64,000 nucleotides of DNA from Mesorhizobium sp. J428 (GTDB taxonomy: Bacteria; Pseudomonadota; Alphaproteobacteria; Rhizobiales; Rhizobiaceae): assembly GCF_024699925.1 (NCBI RefSeq), contig NZ_JAJOMX010000001.1:4812001-4876000 (forward strand), in the 5' to 3' direction. The translations under genes and the position numbers were made by a program. Positions 21,278 through 29,557 of the stretch are shown here, in pieces (position 1 is the stretch's first letter; each line of letters starts with the position of its first letter). The notes beneath the pieces are model-generated. The model was not told where the DNA came from, ran no database searches, and saw only the letters and a program-made list of their open reading frames with translations.

Positions 21278-21440
21278 CTCTCTCTCCCCATTTACGGGGG
21301 AGATGTCCGGCGGGACAGTGAGGGGCGACGCCAGCTTTCGAAAGCGCGCGCTATGCCCCTCATCCGCCCTTCGGGCACCTGTGCCGGGGCGAGCCACTTG
21401 TCTCGCCCGTCCTTCGGACCACCGTGAACGGAGAGAAGAA
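21278..21440. repeat. Rhizobial-type intergenic palindromic repeat
   Basis: A non-coding imperfect inverted repeat of about 160 bases. CTCTCTCCCCATTTACGG at its left end pairs loosely with CCGTGAACGGAGAGAAG at its right end. Inside, CAGTGAGGGGCG faces CGCCC/ATGCCCCTCAT. The CCCCTCATCCGCCCTTCGGGCACCT core resembles repeats common between genes in Mesorhizobium-like genomes (from memory). It lies between mfd and the convergent DsbA-family gene. Confidence 0.55.
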
Positions 21441-21446
21441 AGGGCG

Positions 21447-22124
21447 CTACTCCGCCGCGAGTTGCCCGCTCGCCTTCATCTCCGCCACCTGACGGATGGC
21501 GTCCGCCAGCACGGCGGTGTCCTGGGCGCCCATGACGGCATATTTGCCTTCGAGTAGGAAGCAGGGCACGCCGGTGACGCCCATGCGCTGCGCCTGTTCG
21601 ATCTCGGCCTGCACGGCGTCCTTGTCGGCATCCGAGGCGAGCAGTGAGGTCACGAGCGCTTCGTCCATGCCGTTCTCGGCGGCGATGCGCGTGAGTTCGG
21701 CCTGGTCGCCGATATACTCGCCCTTCTCGAAATTGGCCGCGAACAGCGCCTTCACCACGCGATTCTGCACGCCTTCGCCAGCCGAGGCCGCCCAGCGGAT
21801 GACGCGGTGGGCGTCGAGTGTGTTGGCGGCGATCCGGATGTCCTCGAAATGGAAGTCGATGCCTTCCGCCGCGCCCAGCGGCACGATGCGGTCGTGGATC
21901 TGCTTCAGCTTTTCCTCCGAGCCGAACTTGGCGAGCATGTACTGCCTGCGGTCCTTGCCCTCGGGCGGAATGGTCGGATCGAGCTGGTAGGGCCGCCAGT
22001 GCACGTCGACCTCTACGTTCGGCACAGCGGCCACGGCCTTCTCAAGCCGCTTCTGGCCGATGTAGCACCAGGGGCAGACGACATCCGAAATGACGTCGAC
22101 GCTGATCGTCTGTTTGTCGTTCAT
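21447..22124 (-). CDS. DsbA-family oxidoreductase, FrnE-like
   Basis: Protein of 225 residues of the thioredoxin-fold DsbA/FrnE group. The active site CPWC is at residues 17-20 (SDVVCPWCYIG), followed by the helical insertion and the C-terminal TGVPCFLLEGKYAVMGAQ block with the cis-Pro. There is no signal peptide, so a cytoplasmic dithiol oxidoreductase is likely. Good ribosome site GGAAAGGA before the ATG. It lies 18 bases downstream of the solute-binding protein gene on the same strand. Confidence 0.88.
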   Translation of the reverse strand: MNDKQTISVDVISDVVCPWCYIGQKRLEKAVAAVPNVEVDVHWRPYQLDPTIPPEGKDRRQYMLAKFGSEEKLKQIHDRIVPLGAAEGIDFHFEDIRIAANTLDAHRVIRWAASAGEGVQNRVVKALFAANFEKGEYIGDQAELTRIAAENGMDEALVTSLLASDADKDAVQAEIEQAQRMGVTGVPCFLLEGKYAVMGAQDTAVLADAIRQVAEMKASGQLAAE

Positions 22125-22142
22125 GGCCGTTCCTTTCCGGAA

Positions 22143-23936
22143 TCAGGGTTGCCGCCACCAGGTCGTCAGCTGGTATCCGGTCAGGGGTATCGTGTCGGGC
22201 CGGCCGATATGGTTCCAGCGCGCGACCCATTGCTCGGGCTGATGATAAAGCGGCACCACCCAGGCGCCACTCAACAAAACGCGATCATAGGCGCGCACGG
22301 CATCCTCGAAGGCAGGGCGTTCCCGCGCGTTGAGCAGCGCGTCGATCATCGCGTCGACGGCGGGCTCGCTCACACCGGCATAGTTCATCGAGCCCTGCGC
22401 GTCCTTCGAGGCGCTGCCCCAGCGGCCGACCTGCTCGACGCCGGGCGACAGCGACGAGGGGTAGTAGTTCAGGATCGCGTCGAAATCGCGCGAGATCAGC
22501 CGCTGCTGGTACTGCGCGTCGTCGACCGAGCGAATGTCGAGCCGGATGCCGAGCAGAGACAGCGTGCGCTGCCAGGCGAGCGCGACCGGTTCGCCGCCCT
22601 TGCTCTTCAGCATGATCTCGAAGGCGACCGGCTCGCCCGAAGGCGTGACCAACGCGGAGCCCTGGCGCTTGTAGCCTGCCGCGACGAGGATGTCGTAGGC
22701 CCTCTTGACGAAAGTCCGGTCGCGGCCGGACCCGTCGGAAACCGGCGGCTTCCAGGTGCCGGCGAGGATCTCGGGATCGACCGCATCGGGGAAGGGGGCG
22801 AGCAGGGCCTTTTCGCCCTCGCTCGCCGGCTTGCCGAAGGAGGACAGCGAGGAATTGTCGTAGAAACTCTTGGTGCGGGTGAAGGAGTTGCTGAACAGGT
22901 TGGCGTTCACCCACTCGAAATCGAGCAGGTCTGCGAGCGCGCGCCGAAGATTCTTGTCCTGGAGAACCGGCCGGCGCGAGTTCAGCACGAAGCCGAGCAT
23001 GCCCGACGGCACGCCGCTCCTGAACGTATCCTTGATCACCTTGCCCTCGGCGACGGCCGGGAAGCCGTAATCCTTGGCCCAGCGGCTCGAATCGGCCTCG
23101 AGATGCACGTCGATGAGGCCTTTCTTGAAGGCCTCGAACATTGCGTTGTCGTCGCGGAAATAGTTGAGCCGGATCTCGTCGTAATTGTTGAAGCCCCGCC
23201 GCGACGGCAGGTCCGTGGCCCAGTAGTCCGGATTGCGCTTGAGCACGAGCAGCTCGCCCGGCCGCACTGTGGAGATCACGTAGGGGCCGGAGCCGATCAG
23301 CGGCTTGAGCGAGGATTTCGCGAAATTCTCGGCGTCCGTGGCGTGCTTTGGCAGGATCGGCCAGAGCGCGAGGATGAGGGGCAGTTCGCGGTCCGGCGCG
23401 ACAAAGGTCAGGCGGACGCCGTTCGGCGCGACCTTTTCCATCGTCGCGATCTTCTTGACCGTGGTGGCGTAGCGCGGCCAGCCCTTGTCGCGCAGCAGTT
23501 CGAGGCTGAAGATGACGTCGTCGGGCGTCACCGGCTCCCCGTCGGAGAACTTCGCCCGCTCGTCGAGCTGGAATTCGACGAAGCTCCGCGCGTCGTCGGT
23601 TTCGACGCTCTTCGCAAGGAGCGGATACATGGAGAACGGCTCGTCGGCGGAACGCTGCATCAGCGAATCGAAGACGTTGTAGCCGCGCTGCAGGTCGACG
23701 ATGCCGGACGCCCCCTGGCCCTGCACGATGAAGGGGTTGAGGCTGTCGAACGTGCCCTGGAGCGCGTAATTGATCACGCCGCCCTTGGGCGCCTCGGAAT
23801 TCGCATAGGGGAAGTGGTCGAAATCGGCGGGCAAGGCGGGCTTGCCGTGCATTGAGAGGCCATGCGAGGGCTGCGCGCCCGCGGCCGCCGCCAGCGCAAG
23901 CAGTGCCGCCAGGGCGAGAGAAAGTGGTCGCAACAT
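22143..23936 (-). CDS. ABC transporter substrate-binding protein, family 5 (YejA-like)
   Basis: Periplasmic solute-binding protein of 597 residues with a signal peptide (MLRPLSLALAALLALAAAAGA, cleavage near residue 21). Family 5 blocks are visible: APKGGVINYALQGTFDSLNPF and FSDGEPVTPDDVIFSLELL. Length and N-terminal pattern match YejA-type peptide or microcin C-related receptors. No permease or ATPase genes are adjacent here, unless they lie beyond the DsbA-family gene, which the window excludes, so it is an orphan receptor in this context. Confidence 0.88.
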   Translation of the reverse strand: MLRPLSLALAALLALAAAAGAQPSHGLSMHGKPALPADFDHFPYANSEAPKGGVINYALQGTFDSLNPFIVQGQGASGIVDLQRGYNVFDSLMQRSADEPFSMYPLLAKSVETDDARSFVEFQLDERAKFSDGEPVTPDDVIFSLELLRDKGWPRYATTVKKIATMEKVAPNGVRLTFVAPDRELPLILALWPILPKHATDAENFAKSSLKPLIGSGPYVISTVRPGELLVLKRNPDYWATDLPSRRGFNNYDEIRLNYFRDDNAMFEAFKKGLIDVHLEADSSRWAKDYGFPAVAEGKVIKDTFRSGVPSGMLGFVLNSRRPVLQDKNLRRALADLLDFEWVNANLFSNSFTRTKSFYDNSSLSSFGKPASEGEKALLAPFPDAVDPEILAGTWKPPVSDGSGRDRTFVKRAYDILVAAGYKRQGSALVTPSGEPVAFEIMLKSKGGEPVALAWQRTLSLLGIRLDIRSVDDAQYQQRLISRDFDAILNYYPSSLSPGVEQVGRWGSASKDAQGSMNYAGVSEPAVDAMIDALLNARERPAFEDAVRAYDRVLLSGAWVVPLYHQPEQWVARWNHIGRPDTIPLTGYQLTTWWRQP

Positions 23937-24175
23937 CCGATCAGAGCCTCCTTGGCGCCATCCGACCTTCCGAATCGCAGACCCGGTTTAACATGCGACG
24001 GCAGGCCTTCGCCAAGCTGTCGAAAGCACCGCACGCTGCGTCTTTCGCGCTGGATTCCGCGGGCCATGAGGTGTAACAGGCCCGCACAAGTCATCCTGTT
24101 GCCTCAATTGGGCAACAATGAGCTTCGCAACGCTCCGCCTTGCGGGCACGATGTCGTCTGAGAGGAAATTACTTG

Positions 24176-24814
24176 ATGAGCAGCAAAGCTACTCGCATCT
24201 CGGTCATCGCGGCTGGCCTCGTCGGCCTCGCTGCAGCGAGCGTGCCCTCGGCCTACGCCCAGCAGCAGCCCGCGGCAGCCGGCCCCGGCGGCATCCCGCG
24301 CGGCTGGTTCAAGGTCTGCGGCAAGGAGCAGGACTTCGACATCTGCAACGTGCAGAACCAGGTTCTCGCCCAGACCGGCCAGATGCTGACCGCCGTCCAG
24401 CTCGCCGAATTCAAGGGCAAGATCAACCGTCGCGCGCTGCAGGTCTCGGTCCCTGTCGGTCGCCTGCTTCCGGCCGGCGTGACGATGCAGATCGACGGCA
24501 ACAAGCCGACGAAGCTCGAATTCACCACCTGCTTCCAGGACCGCTGCGTCGCCGACGCGCCGCTCACCGACGCGATCGTCGCGGCTATGAAGAAGGGCAC
24601 GGACCTGACGCTGACCACCTACAACTTCCAGAACCAGCCGAACCCGATCAAGGTGTCTCTCTCCGGCTTCACCGGCGCCTATGACGGCGAGCCGCTGCAG
24701 CAGAGCGACATGGCCGAGCGCCAGAAGGCCGCCGAGGAATACATCCAGCGCAACCAGGAGAAGCTCGCCGAGCAGCTCAAGGCCGCGCAGGACAAGGCCA
24801 AGGCCGGCAACTGA
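24176..24814 (+). CDS. Invasion-associated locus B (IalB) family protein
   Basis: Exported protein of 212 residues: signal peptide residues 1-28 (cleavage near AYA-QQ), then the IalB domain with four cysteines in WFKVCGKEQDFDIC and FTTCFQDRC. A charged helical C-terminus (about 175-212, RQKAAEEYIQRNQEKLAEQ) is likely a coiled coil. IalB was named in Bartonella; in free-living rhizobia the role is unclear. The ATG at 24176 follows a GAGAGGAAA ribosome site. A strong terminator follows. Confidence 0.88.
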   Translation: MSSKATRISVIAAGLVGLAAASVPSAYAQQQPAAAGPGGIPRGWFKVCGKEQDFDICNVQNQVLAQTGQMLTAVQLAEFKGKINRRALQVSVPVGRLLPAGVTMQIDGNKPTKLEFTTCFQDRCVADAPLTDAIVAAMKKGTDLTLTTYNFQNQPNPIKVSLSGFTGAYDGEPLQQSDMAERQKAAEEYIQRNQEKLAEQLKAAQDKAKAGN

Positions 24815-24837
24815 GCCTTCGGGAAACCTGGATACCG

Positions 24838-24864
24838 AAACGGGGCCTTCGCGGCCCCGTTTTC
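24838..24864. terminator. Bidirectional terminator between ialB-type gene and hspQ
   Basis: Stem AAACGGGGCC/GGCCCCGTTT (24838-24847 with 24853-24862) with loop TTCGC, followed by T residues on both strands. Confidence 0.85.
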
Positions 24865-24875
24865 ATTTGTGCCGC

Positions 24876-25208
24876 TCAATGCCGCGCGGTGCGCTTGCGC
24901 TCGTAGCCGCCGCCGGGCAGGGCGTCGAACATCTCGCCGACCTGCGCGTGGCGCACCGGCTCTCCGGTCTCGTCGGGCAGCAGATTCTGTTCCGACACAT
25001 AGGCGACGTATTCCGTCTCCGCGTTCTCGGCCAGAAGATGGTAGAACGGCTGGTCCTTGCGCGGCCTCACCGCCTCCGGGATCGCCTCGTACCATTCCTC
25101 GGTGTTGTTGAACTCCGGATCGACGTCGAAGATGACGCCGCGGAACGGAAAGATCCGGTGCCGCACCACCTGGCCGATCTGGAATTTTGCCTGACGGATC
25201 TGCACCAT
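24876..25208 (-). CDS. hspQ: Heat shock protein HspQ
   Basis: Protein of 110 residues of the HspQ/YccV (hemimethylated DNA-binding) family, an adaptor or modulator of Lon protease. Signature blocks are KFQIGQVVRHRIFPFRGVIFD and PFYHLLAENAETEYVAYVSEQNLL. Converges on the IalB-type gene at a shared terminator and diverges from the AEC transporter. Confidence 0.92.
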   Translation of the reverse strand: MVQIRQAKFQIGQVVRHRIFPFRGVIFDVDPEFNNTEEWYEAIPEAVRPRKDQPFYHLLAENAETEYVAYVSEQNLLPDETGEPVRHAQVGEMFDALPGGGYERKRTARH

Positions 25209-25305
25209 CGTCTACCTCTTTGGTTCTATGTGACGCAGGAACCGCGCCGATTCAATGGCGCTGGCGCTTGACGCCCCATGACGCAGCGCGATAGCGCGGA
25301 CGCCC

Positions 25306-26271
25306 ATGTATGACGTCTTCGGCCTCGTCCTGCCGTTCTTCGGACTGATCTTCCTCGGCTTCGTGGTGGCGCGGATCACGCGCCAGCCGGTGGAAGCGCT
25401 CGGATGGATGAACACATTCATCATCTATGTGGCATTGCCGGCGCTGTTCTTCCAGCTCCTGTCCAAGACGCCGATCGAGCGGCTGACCGAGTGGAGCTAC
25501 ATTTTCGGCGCCGTCGCATCGACCTACATCGTCTTCACGCTGATGTTCGCCGGCTCGTGGCTGACGAGCCGCAACATCGCCGAATCCACGATCAAGGGCC
25601 TCGCCTCCGCCTATGGCAACATCGGCTATATGGGGCCGGGCCTGGCGCTGCTCGCCTTCGGCGAGGAGGCGGCGGTGCCGGTGGCGCTGATCTTCTGCTT
25701 CGAGAACATCATCCATTTCGCCATTGCGCCGATGATGATGGCGCTTTCCGGCGGCGAGAAGCGGCCGCCGCTGGCGCTGGCGGGCGACGTGATCCGCAAG
25801 ATCGCGCTGCATCCCTTCATCATCGCCACCGCCGTCGGCGTCGCCGCCGCGGCGCTGCACTACCAAGCGCCGGTGCCAGTCGACCGCCTGTTCGAGACGC
25901 TGGCGCGCGCGGCCGCGCCTTGCGCCCTGTTCGCGATGGGCGTGACGCTGGCGCTGCGCCCGCTCAAGCGCGTGCCGAAGGAGCTCGGCTTCATTGCCGC
26001 GCTGAAGCTCGTCGTCCATCCGGTGCTCTGCTATGTCGTGCTCTCGGCCGTCGGCGACTTCCAGCCGGTGTGGGTCTACGCAGCGGTGCTGCTCGCGGCA
26101 CTTCCTACCGCAACAAACGTCTTCGTCATCGCGCAGCAATACGGCGTCTGGGTCGAGCGCGCCTCGGCCAGCATCCTGCTGACGACGCTGCTGTCGGTCG
26201 GCACGGTGACGGGCCTGCTCTACCTGATCAAGACCGGCGTGCTACCGCCGGACCTGTTTCCGCCAGCCTGA
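25306..26271 (+). CDS. AEC family transporter (auxin efflux carrier type)
   Basis: Membrane protein of 321 residues with about ten hydrophobic helices, of the bile/arsenite/riboflavin superfamily AEC branch. Family features are the N-terminal LPFFGLIFLGFVVAR, the ASAYGNIGYMGPGLAL motif and the C-terminal PTATNVFVIAQQYG block. In bacteria such proteins export organic acids such as malate; the substrate is not readable here. Its 3' end overlaps the convergent UbiH-like gene by 30 bases. Confidence 0.88.
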   Translation: MYDVFGLVLPFFGLIFLGFVVARITRQPVEALGWMNTFIIYVALPALFFQLLSKTPIERLTEWSYIFGAVASTYIVFTLMFAGSWLTSRNIAESTIKGLASAYGNIGYMGPGLALLAFGEEAAVPVALIFCFENIIHFAIAPMMMALSGGEKRPPLALAGDVIRKIALHPFIIATAVGVAAAALHYQAPVPVDRLFETLARAAAPCALFAMGVTLALRPLKRVPKELGFIAALKLVVHPVLCYVVLSAVGDFQPVWVYAAVLLAALPTATNVFVIAQQYGVWVERASASILLTTLLSVGTVTGLLYLIKTGVLPPDLFPPA

Positions 26272-27453
26272 GGCAATCCGCGCGAAGCCGCTGCCGGGCT
26301 GCATGCCCTCGCGCATGACGAAACCGCGCAGCGGCGAGATGGCGGCGAGAAGGCCGAGGCCGGCACTGCGGGCGACCTGGGCGGGCAGAAAGTCGGACAG
26401 CAGCGTGACGTTGAGCGAGTTCACCGCTGTCTGCCGCGCAATCACGTCGAGCCGTCGCGCGGCGCGGTAGGCCGAGAGCGCCCGTTCCGAGCCCGGATCG
26501 TCGCGGTGGTTCACTGCGGTATCGACGAGGTCCGCGACGTCGCGGATGCCGAGGTTCATGCCCTGCGCGCCAATGGGCGGGAACACATGGGCGGCTTCGC
26601 CGACCAGCGCGACGCGGCTCGACGCCATGGTGGAGGGCAGCAGCGCCGACATGGGATAGATCTGCCGGCCAGGCTCGACCTCGACCTTGCCGAGGATCGA
26701 CTCGATCCGCTCCTCGATGAGGTCGGACAGGCTGCGGTCGTCGAGCGCCGACAGCTCGGCCGCCGTCGCCGGCGAGACGATCCAGACGAGGCTGGAGCGG
26801 TTGCCGGGCAAGGGAACCTGCGTGCACGGACCGGTCTCGGTATGAAATTCCGTCGAGACGTGGCCGTGGCCGCGCGAATGGCCGAAATTGAGCACCAGAG
26901 CCGTCTGCGGATAGTCGCGCTTCGCCACCGTGATGCCCGCGGCCTCGCGCGCCGGCGACATCCGCCCGTCGGCCGCCACGGCGAGGGGGGCCGAGATGGT
27001 CTCGCCCGACGGCAGCACGGCAGACGCCCGCTCGTCACCGAGCCGCCACTCGCTGATGAGCGTCTCGACGCGGGCGATCCGTCCTTCCTTCTCGACTGCC
27101 TCCTTGAGCACCCGCAGCAGGACCGTGTTGGGGATGTTGGTGCCGAACATCGCCGCGCCGATCTCGCTGGCGCGGAAAGTCACCGGCGCGCTGCGGATGA
27201 GGCGGCGGGTGCCGTCGATGATCCGCATCACCTCCAGCGGCGCGGTCTCGTCGCGCGAGAAGGGCGGCAGGCCGAGCTTTTCGAGATAGTCCAGCGCCGG
27301 CAGCATCAGCGCCGTCGTGCGGCGGTCGCCTGCATTGGGCTGCGGCCCGACGAGCGCGACGGAAAGGCCCGCCTGCGCCAGCGCGATCGCGGCGATCGAC
27401 CCGACGGGGCCTGCGCCGGCGACGAGAACATCATGCTCGTTTACTGCGGACAT
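26242..27453 (-). CDS. UbiH/UbiF/COQ6-type FAD monooxygenase
   Basis: Flavoprotein hydroxylase of 403 residues of the ubiquinone-biosynthesis family. It has the N-terminal FAD motif VAGAGPVGSIAAIALA (GxGxxG), the DG-type segment AVAADGRMS and the C-terminal VGEAAHVFPPIGAQGMNLGIRD block (GD motif). It probably hydroxylates a ring position of a ubiquinone precursor; which of C1, C5 or C6 cannot be told. Overlaps the convergent AEC gene at the 3' end. Confidence 0.88.
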   Translation of the reverse strand: MSAVNEHDVLVAGAGPVGSIAAIALAQAGLSVALVGPQPNAGDRRTTALMLPALDYLEKLGLPPFSRDETAPLEVMRIIDGTRRLIRSAPVTFRASEIGAAMFGTNIPNTVLLRVLKEAVEKEGRIARVETLISEWRLGDERASAVLPSGETISAPLAVAADGRMSPAREAAGITVAKRDYPQTALVLNFGHSRGHGHVSTEFHTETGPCTQVPLPGNRSSLVWIVSPATAAELSALDDRSLSDLIEERIESILGKVEVEPGRQIYPMSALLPSTMASSRVALVGEAAHVFPPIGAQGMNLGIRDVADLVDTAVNHRDDPGSERALSAYRAARRLDVIARQTAVNSLNVTLLSDFLPAQVARSAGLGLLAAISPLRGFVMREGMQPGSGFARIASGWRKQVRR

Positions 27454-27727
27454 GGCGGTTTCCGTTCCTCGCTTTCGGAGAAGTCATTGACCAAGTTGGT
27501 GCATATTGCCAGCGTTCAAAGTGGCGCAGGGCGAGCGGGCGTCCAAATGGCTGTGCAATCGCGCCTTATCGCTTGTGCCGCGGCGAGCCGTGCCTGTATC
27601 TTCGGGCCAAAATGGAGGGAGCGGCGGTGACGCGCTTGGCGGGGTATCGACGGTCGACAGGACCAGCGGCAGGCCATTGCAACAACGGCCTTTCCCTCGC
27701 CATCCCCTTTTGCCGGACCTTGCCGCG

Positions 27728-28453
27728 GTGAAGAAGCCGACCAAAGTCACCTGGCCCCAGGCGCGGGCCTTCTCCGTTCACCTGTTCACAGCGTCGGGCT
27801 CGTTCCTGGCCTTCCTGTCGCTGGTTGCGGCGAGCGAGGAGCGCTGGACGGCGATGTTTTGGTGGCTCGGCCTCGCCCTCCTGGTCGACGGCATCGACGG
27901 GCCAGTGGCGCGCAAGCTGCAGGTGAAGGAGATTCTGCCGACCTGGTCGGGCGAACTGCTCGACAACATCATCGACTATGTTACCTACGTCCTGATCCCC
28001 GCCTTCGCGCTCTACCAGCGCGGCTTCATGGGCGAGAACCTGTCCTTCCTGTCGGCCGCGATCATCGTCGTGTCGAGCGCGATCTACTATGCGGACACCG
28101 GCATGAAGACGAAGGAGAACTTCTTCAAGGGCTTCCCGGTGGTGTGGAATATGGTGGTGTTCACGCTCTTCGTCATCGAGCCGGGCGAATGGGTGTCCTT
28201 TGCCGTGGTCGTGATCGCCGGTATCCTGACCTTCGTGCCGATGAATTTCCTTCATCCGGTGCGCGTCGTGCGGCTGCGATGGCTGAACCTGCCAGTCACG
28301 CTCCTGTGGTGCGGCTTCGGCGCGATCGCGCTCGTGCAACAGATGGAAGCTTTCGACTGGGTCAAGATCGGCATCGCCGTCACCGGTAGCTACCTGTTCG
28401 TCATCGGCGGCATCATGCAGTTCTTTCCCACCCTGGGCGCCCGGAGGATATGA
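27728..28453 (+). CDS. pcs: Phosphatidylcholine synthase
   Basis: Pcs condenses choline with CDP-diacylglycerol to form phosphatidylcholine in the inner membrane, a pathway typical of rhizobia and Brucella. The protein has 241 residues when started at the GTG at 27728, matching the usual size. The CDP-alcohol phosphotransferase motif is visible as DGIDGPVAR...SGELLDNIIDY (about residues 52-80). Several transmembrane helices follow. The ribosome site is weak. The quinone oxidoreductase starts 3 bases after its stop. Confidence 0.93.
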   Translation: MKKPTKVTWPQARAFSVHLFTASGSFLAFLSLVAASEERWTAMFWWLGLALLVDGIDGPVARKLQVKEILPTWSGELLDNIIDYVTYVLIPAFALYQRGFMGENLSFLSAAIIVVSSAIYYADTGMKTKENFFKGFPVVWNMVVFTLFVIEPGEWVSFAVVVIAGILTFVPMNFLHPVRVVRLRWLNLPVTLLWCGFGAIALVQQMEAFDWVKIGIAVTGSYLFVIGGIMQFFPTLGARRI

Positions 28454-28456
28454 GAC

Positions 28457-29434
28457 ATGACCAAGGCAATCCGCATCCATCAGCCCGGCGGGCCGGAGGT
28501 GATGCAGTGGGAGGAAATTCCTGAGCCGATCGCGAAACCCGGCGAGGTCGTGATCCGGCAGACCGCCGTCGGCCTGAACTTCATCGACGTCTATTATCGC
28601 ACCGGGCTGTATCCGGCGCCCGCGGGGCTGCCGCTCATTCCCGGCAACGAGGCCGCGGGCGTGGTCACCGCGCTGGGCGAAGGCGTGACGGACCTGAAGC
28701 CGGGCGACCGCGTCGCCTATGCGGGCCCCATCGGCGCCTATGCGCAGGACAGGGCGATCGCCGCCGACAGGCTCGTCAAGCTTCCGGACGGCGTGAGCGA
28801 CCGGCAGGCGGCGGCGATGATGCTGAAAGGCATGACCGCCTCCTTCCTGCTGCGCCGCACCTTCAAGGTGAAACCCGGCGACACGATCCTCTTCCATGCG
28901 GCCGCCGGCGGCGTCGGCCTGATCGCCGGCCAGTGGGCGAAGCATCTGGGTGCGACCGTGATCGGCACGGCGGGCTCGGCCGACAAGGTCGCGCTCGCCA
29001 AGGCGCACGGCTACGACCACGTCATCAACTACCGCGAGCGCAACTTCGTCGAGGAGGTCCGCGAGATCACCGGCGGCAGGATGTGCGATGTCGTCTACGA
29101 TTCCGTCGGCGTGGACACCTATATGGGCTCGCTGGACTGCCTGAGACCGATGGGCATGTTCGTGGCGTTCGGCCAGTCGTCCGGACCCATTCCACCCTTC
29201 AACCTTAGCCTGCTCGCGCAGAAGGGATCGCTTTTCGCGACCCGCCCGACGCTGTTCGTCTACATCGCCAAGCGCGCGGATCTGGAAGAGATCGCGGGCT
29301 CGCTGATGGATGTCGTCGCCAGCGGCGTGGTCAAGATCGACATCAATCAGACCTATGCGCTGTCCGACGCGGCGAAGGCCCACGCCGATCTCGAAGCGCG
29401 CCGGACGACCGGCGCCACCGTGCTCCTGCCCTGA
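28457..29434 (+). CDS. NADPH:quinone oxidoreductase (zeta-crystallin type)
   Basis: Zinc-free MDR-family reductase of 325 residues. The GroES-like N-terminal domain includes VGLNFIDVYYRTGLYP. The Rossmann domain carries HAAAGGVGLIAGQWAKHLGA, the NADPH-binding signature of the QOR subgroup. It reduces quinones in the cytoplasm. It starts 3 bases after pcs and is likely co-transcribed, although no metabolic link is obvious. Confidence 0.92.
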   Translation: MTKAIRIHQPGGPEVMQWEEIPEPIAKPGEVVIRQTAVGLNFIDVYYRTGLYPAPAGLPLIPGNEAAGVVTALGEGVTDLKPGDRVAYAGPIGAYAQDRAIAADRLVKLPDGVSDRQAAAMMLKGMTASFLLRRTFKVKPGDTILFHAAAGGVGLIAGQWAKHLGATVIGTAGSADKVALAKAHGYDHVINYRERNFVEEVREITGGRMCDVVYDSVGVDTYMGSLDCLRPMGMFVAFGQSSGPIPPFNLSLLAQKGSLFATRPTLFVYIAKRADLEEIAGSLMDVVASGVVKIDINQTYALSDAAKAHADLEARRTTGATVLLP

Positions 29435-29461
29435 TCGATTGCCTCGTTTCTGCGCAGGAAT

Positions 29462-29499
29462 CGTTGAAGCTCTTTCAACGCGCGAAACGCTTTGCGTTT
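29462..29499. promoter_or_regulatory. Two inverted repeats upstream of the BMP-type ABC operon
   Basis: CGTTGAA/TTCAACG (29462-29468 with 29474-29480, 5-base spacer) and AAACGC/GCGTTT (29485-29490 with 29494-29499, 3-base spacer) lie side by side 60-95 bases before the ATPase start. Each is a perfect palindrome of operator size. No dedicated regulator gene is adjacent. Confidence 0.35.
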
Positions 29500-29557
29500 G
29501 ATGGCAGCCCCGCCTACCATCAGGACGGGAACATAAACGAGCTGGAAAAATCAGCCC

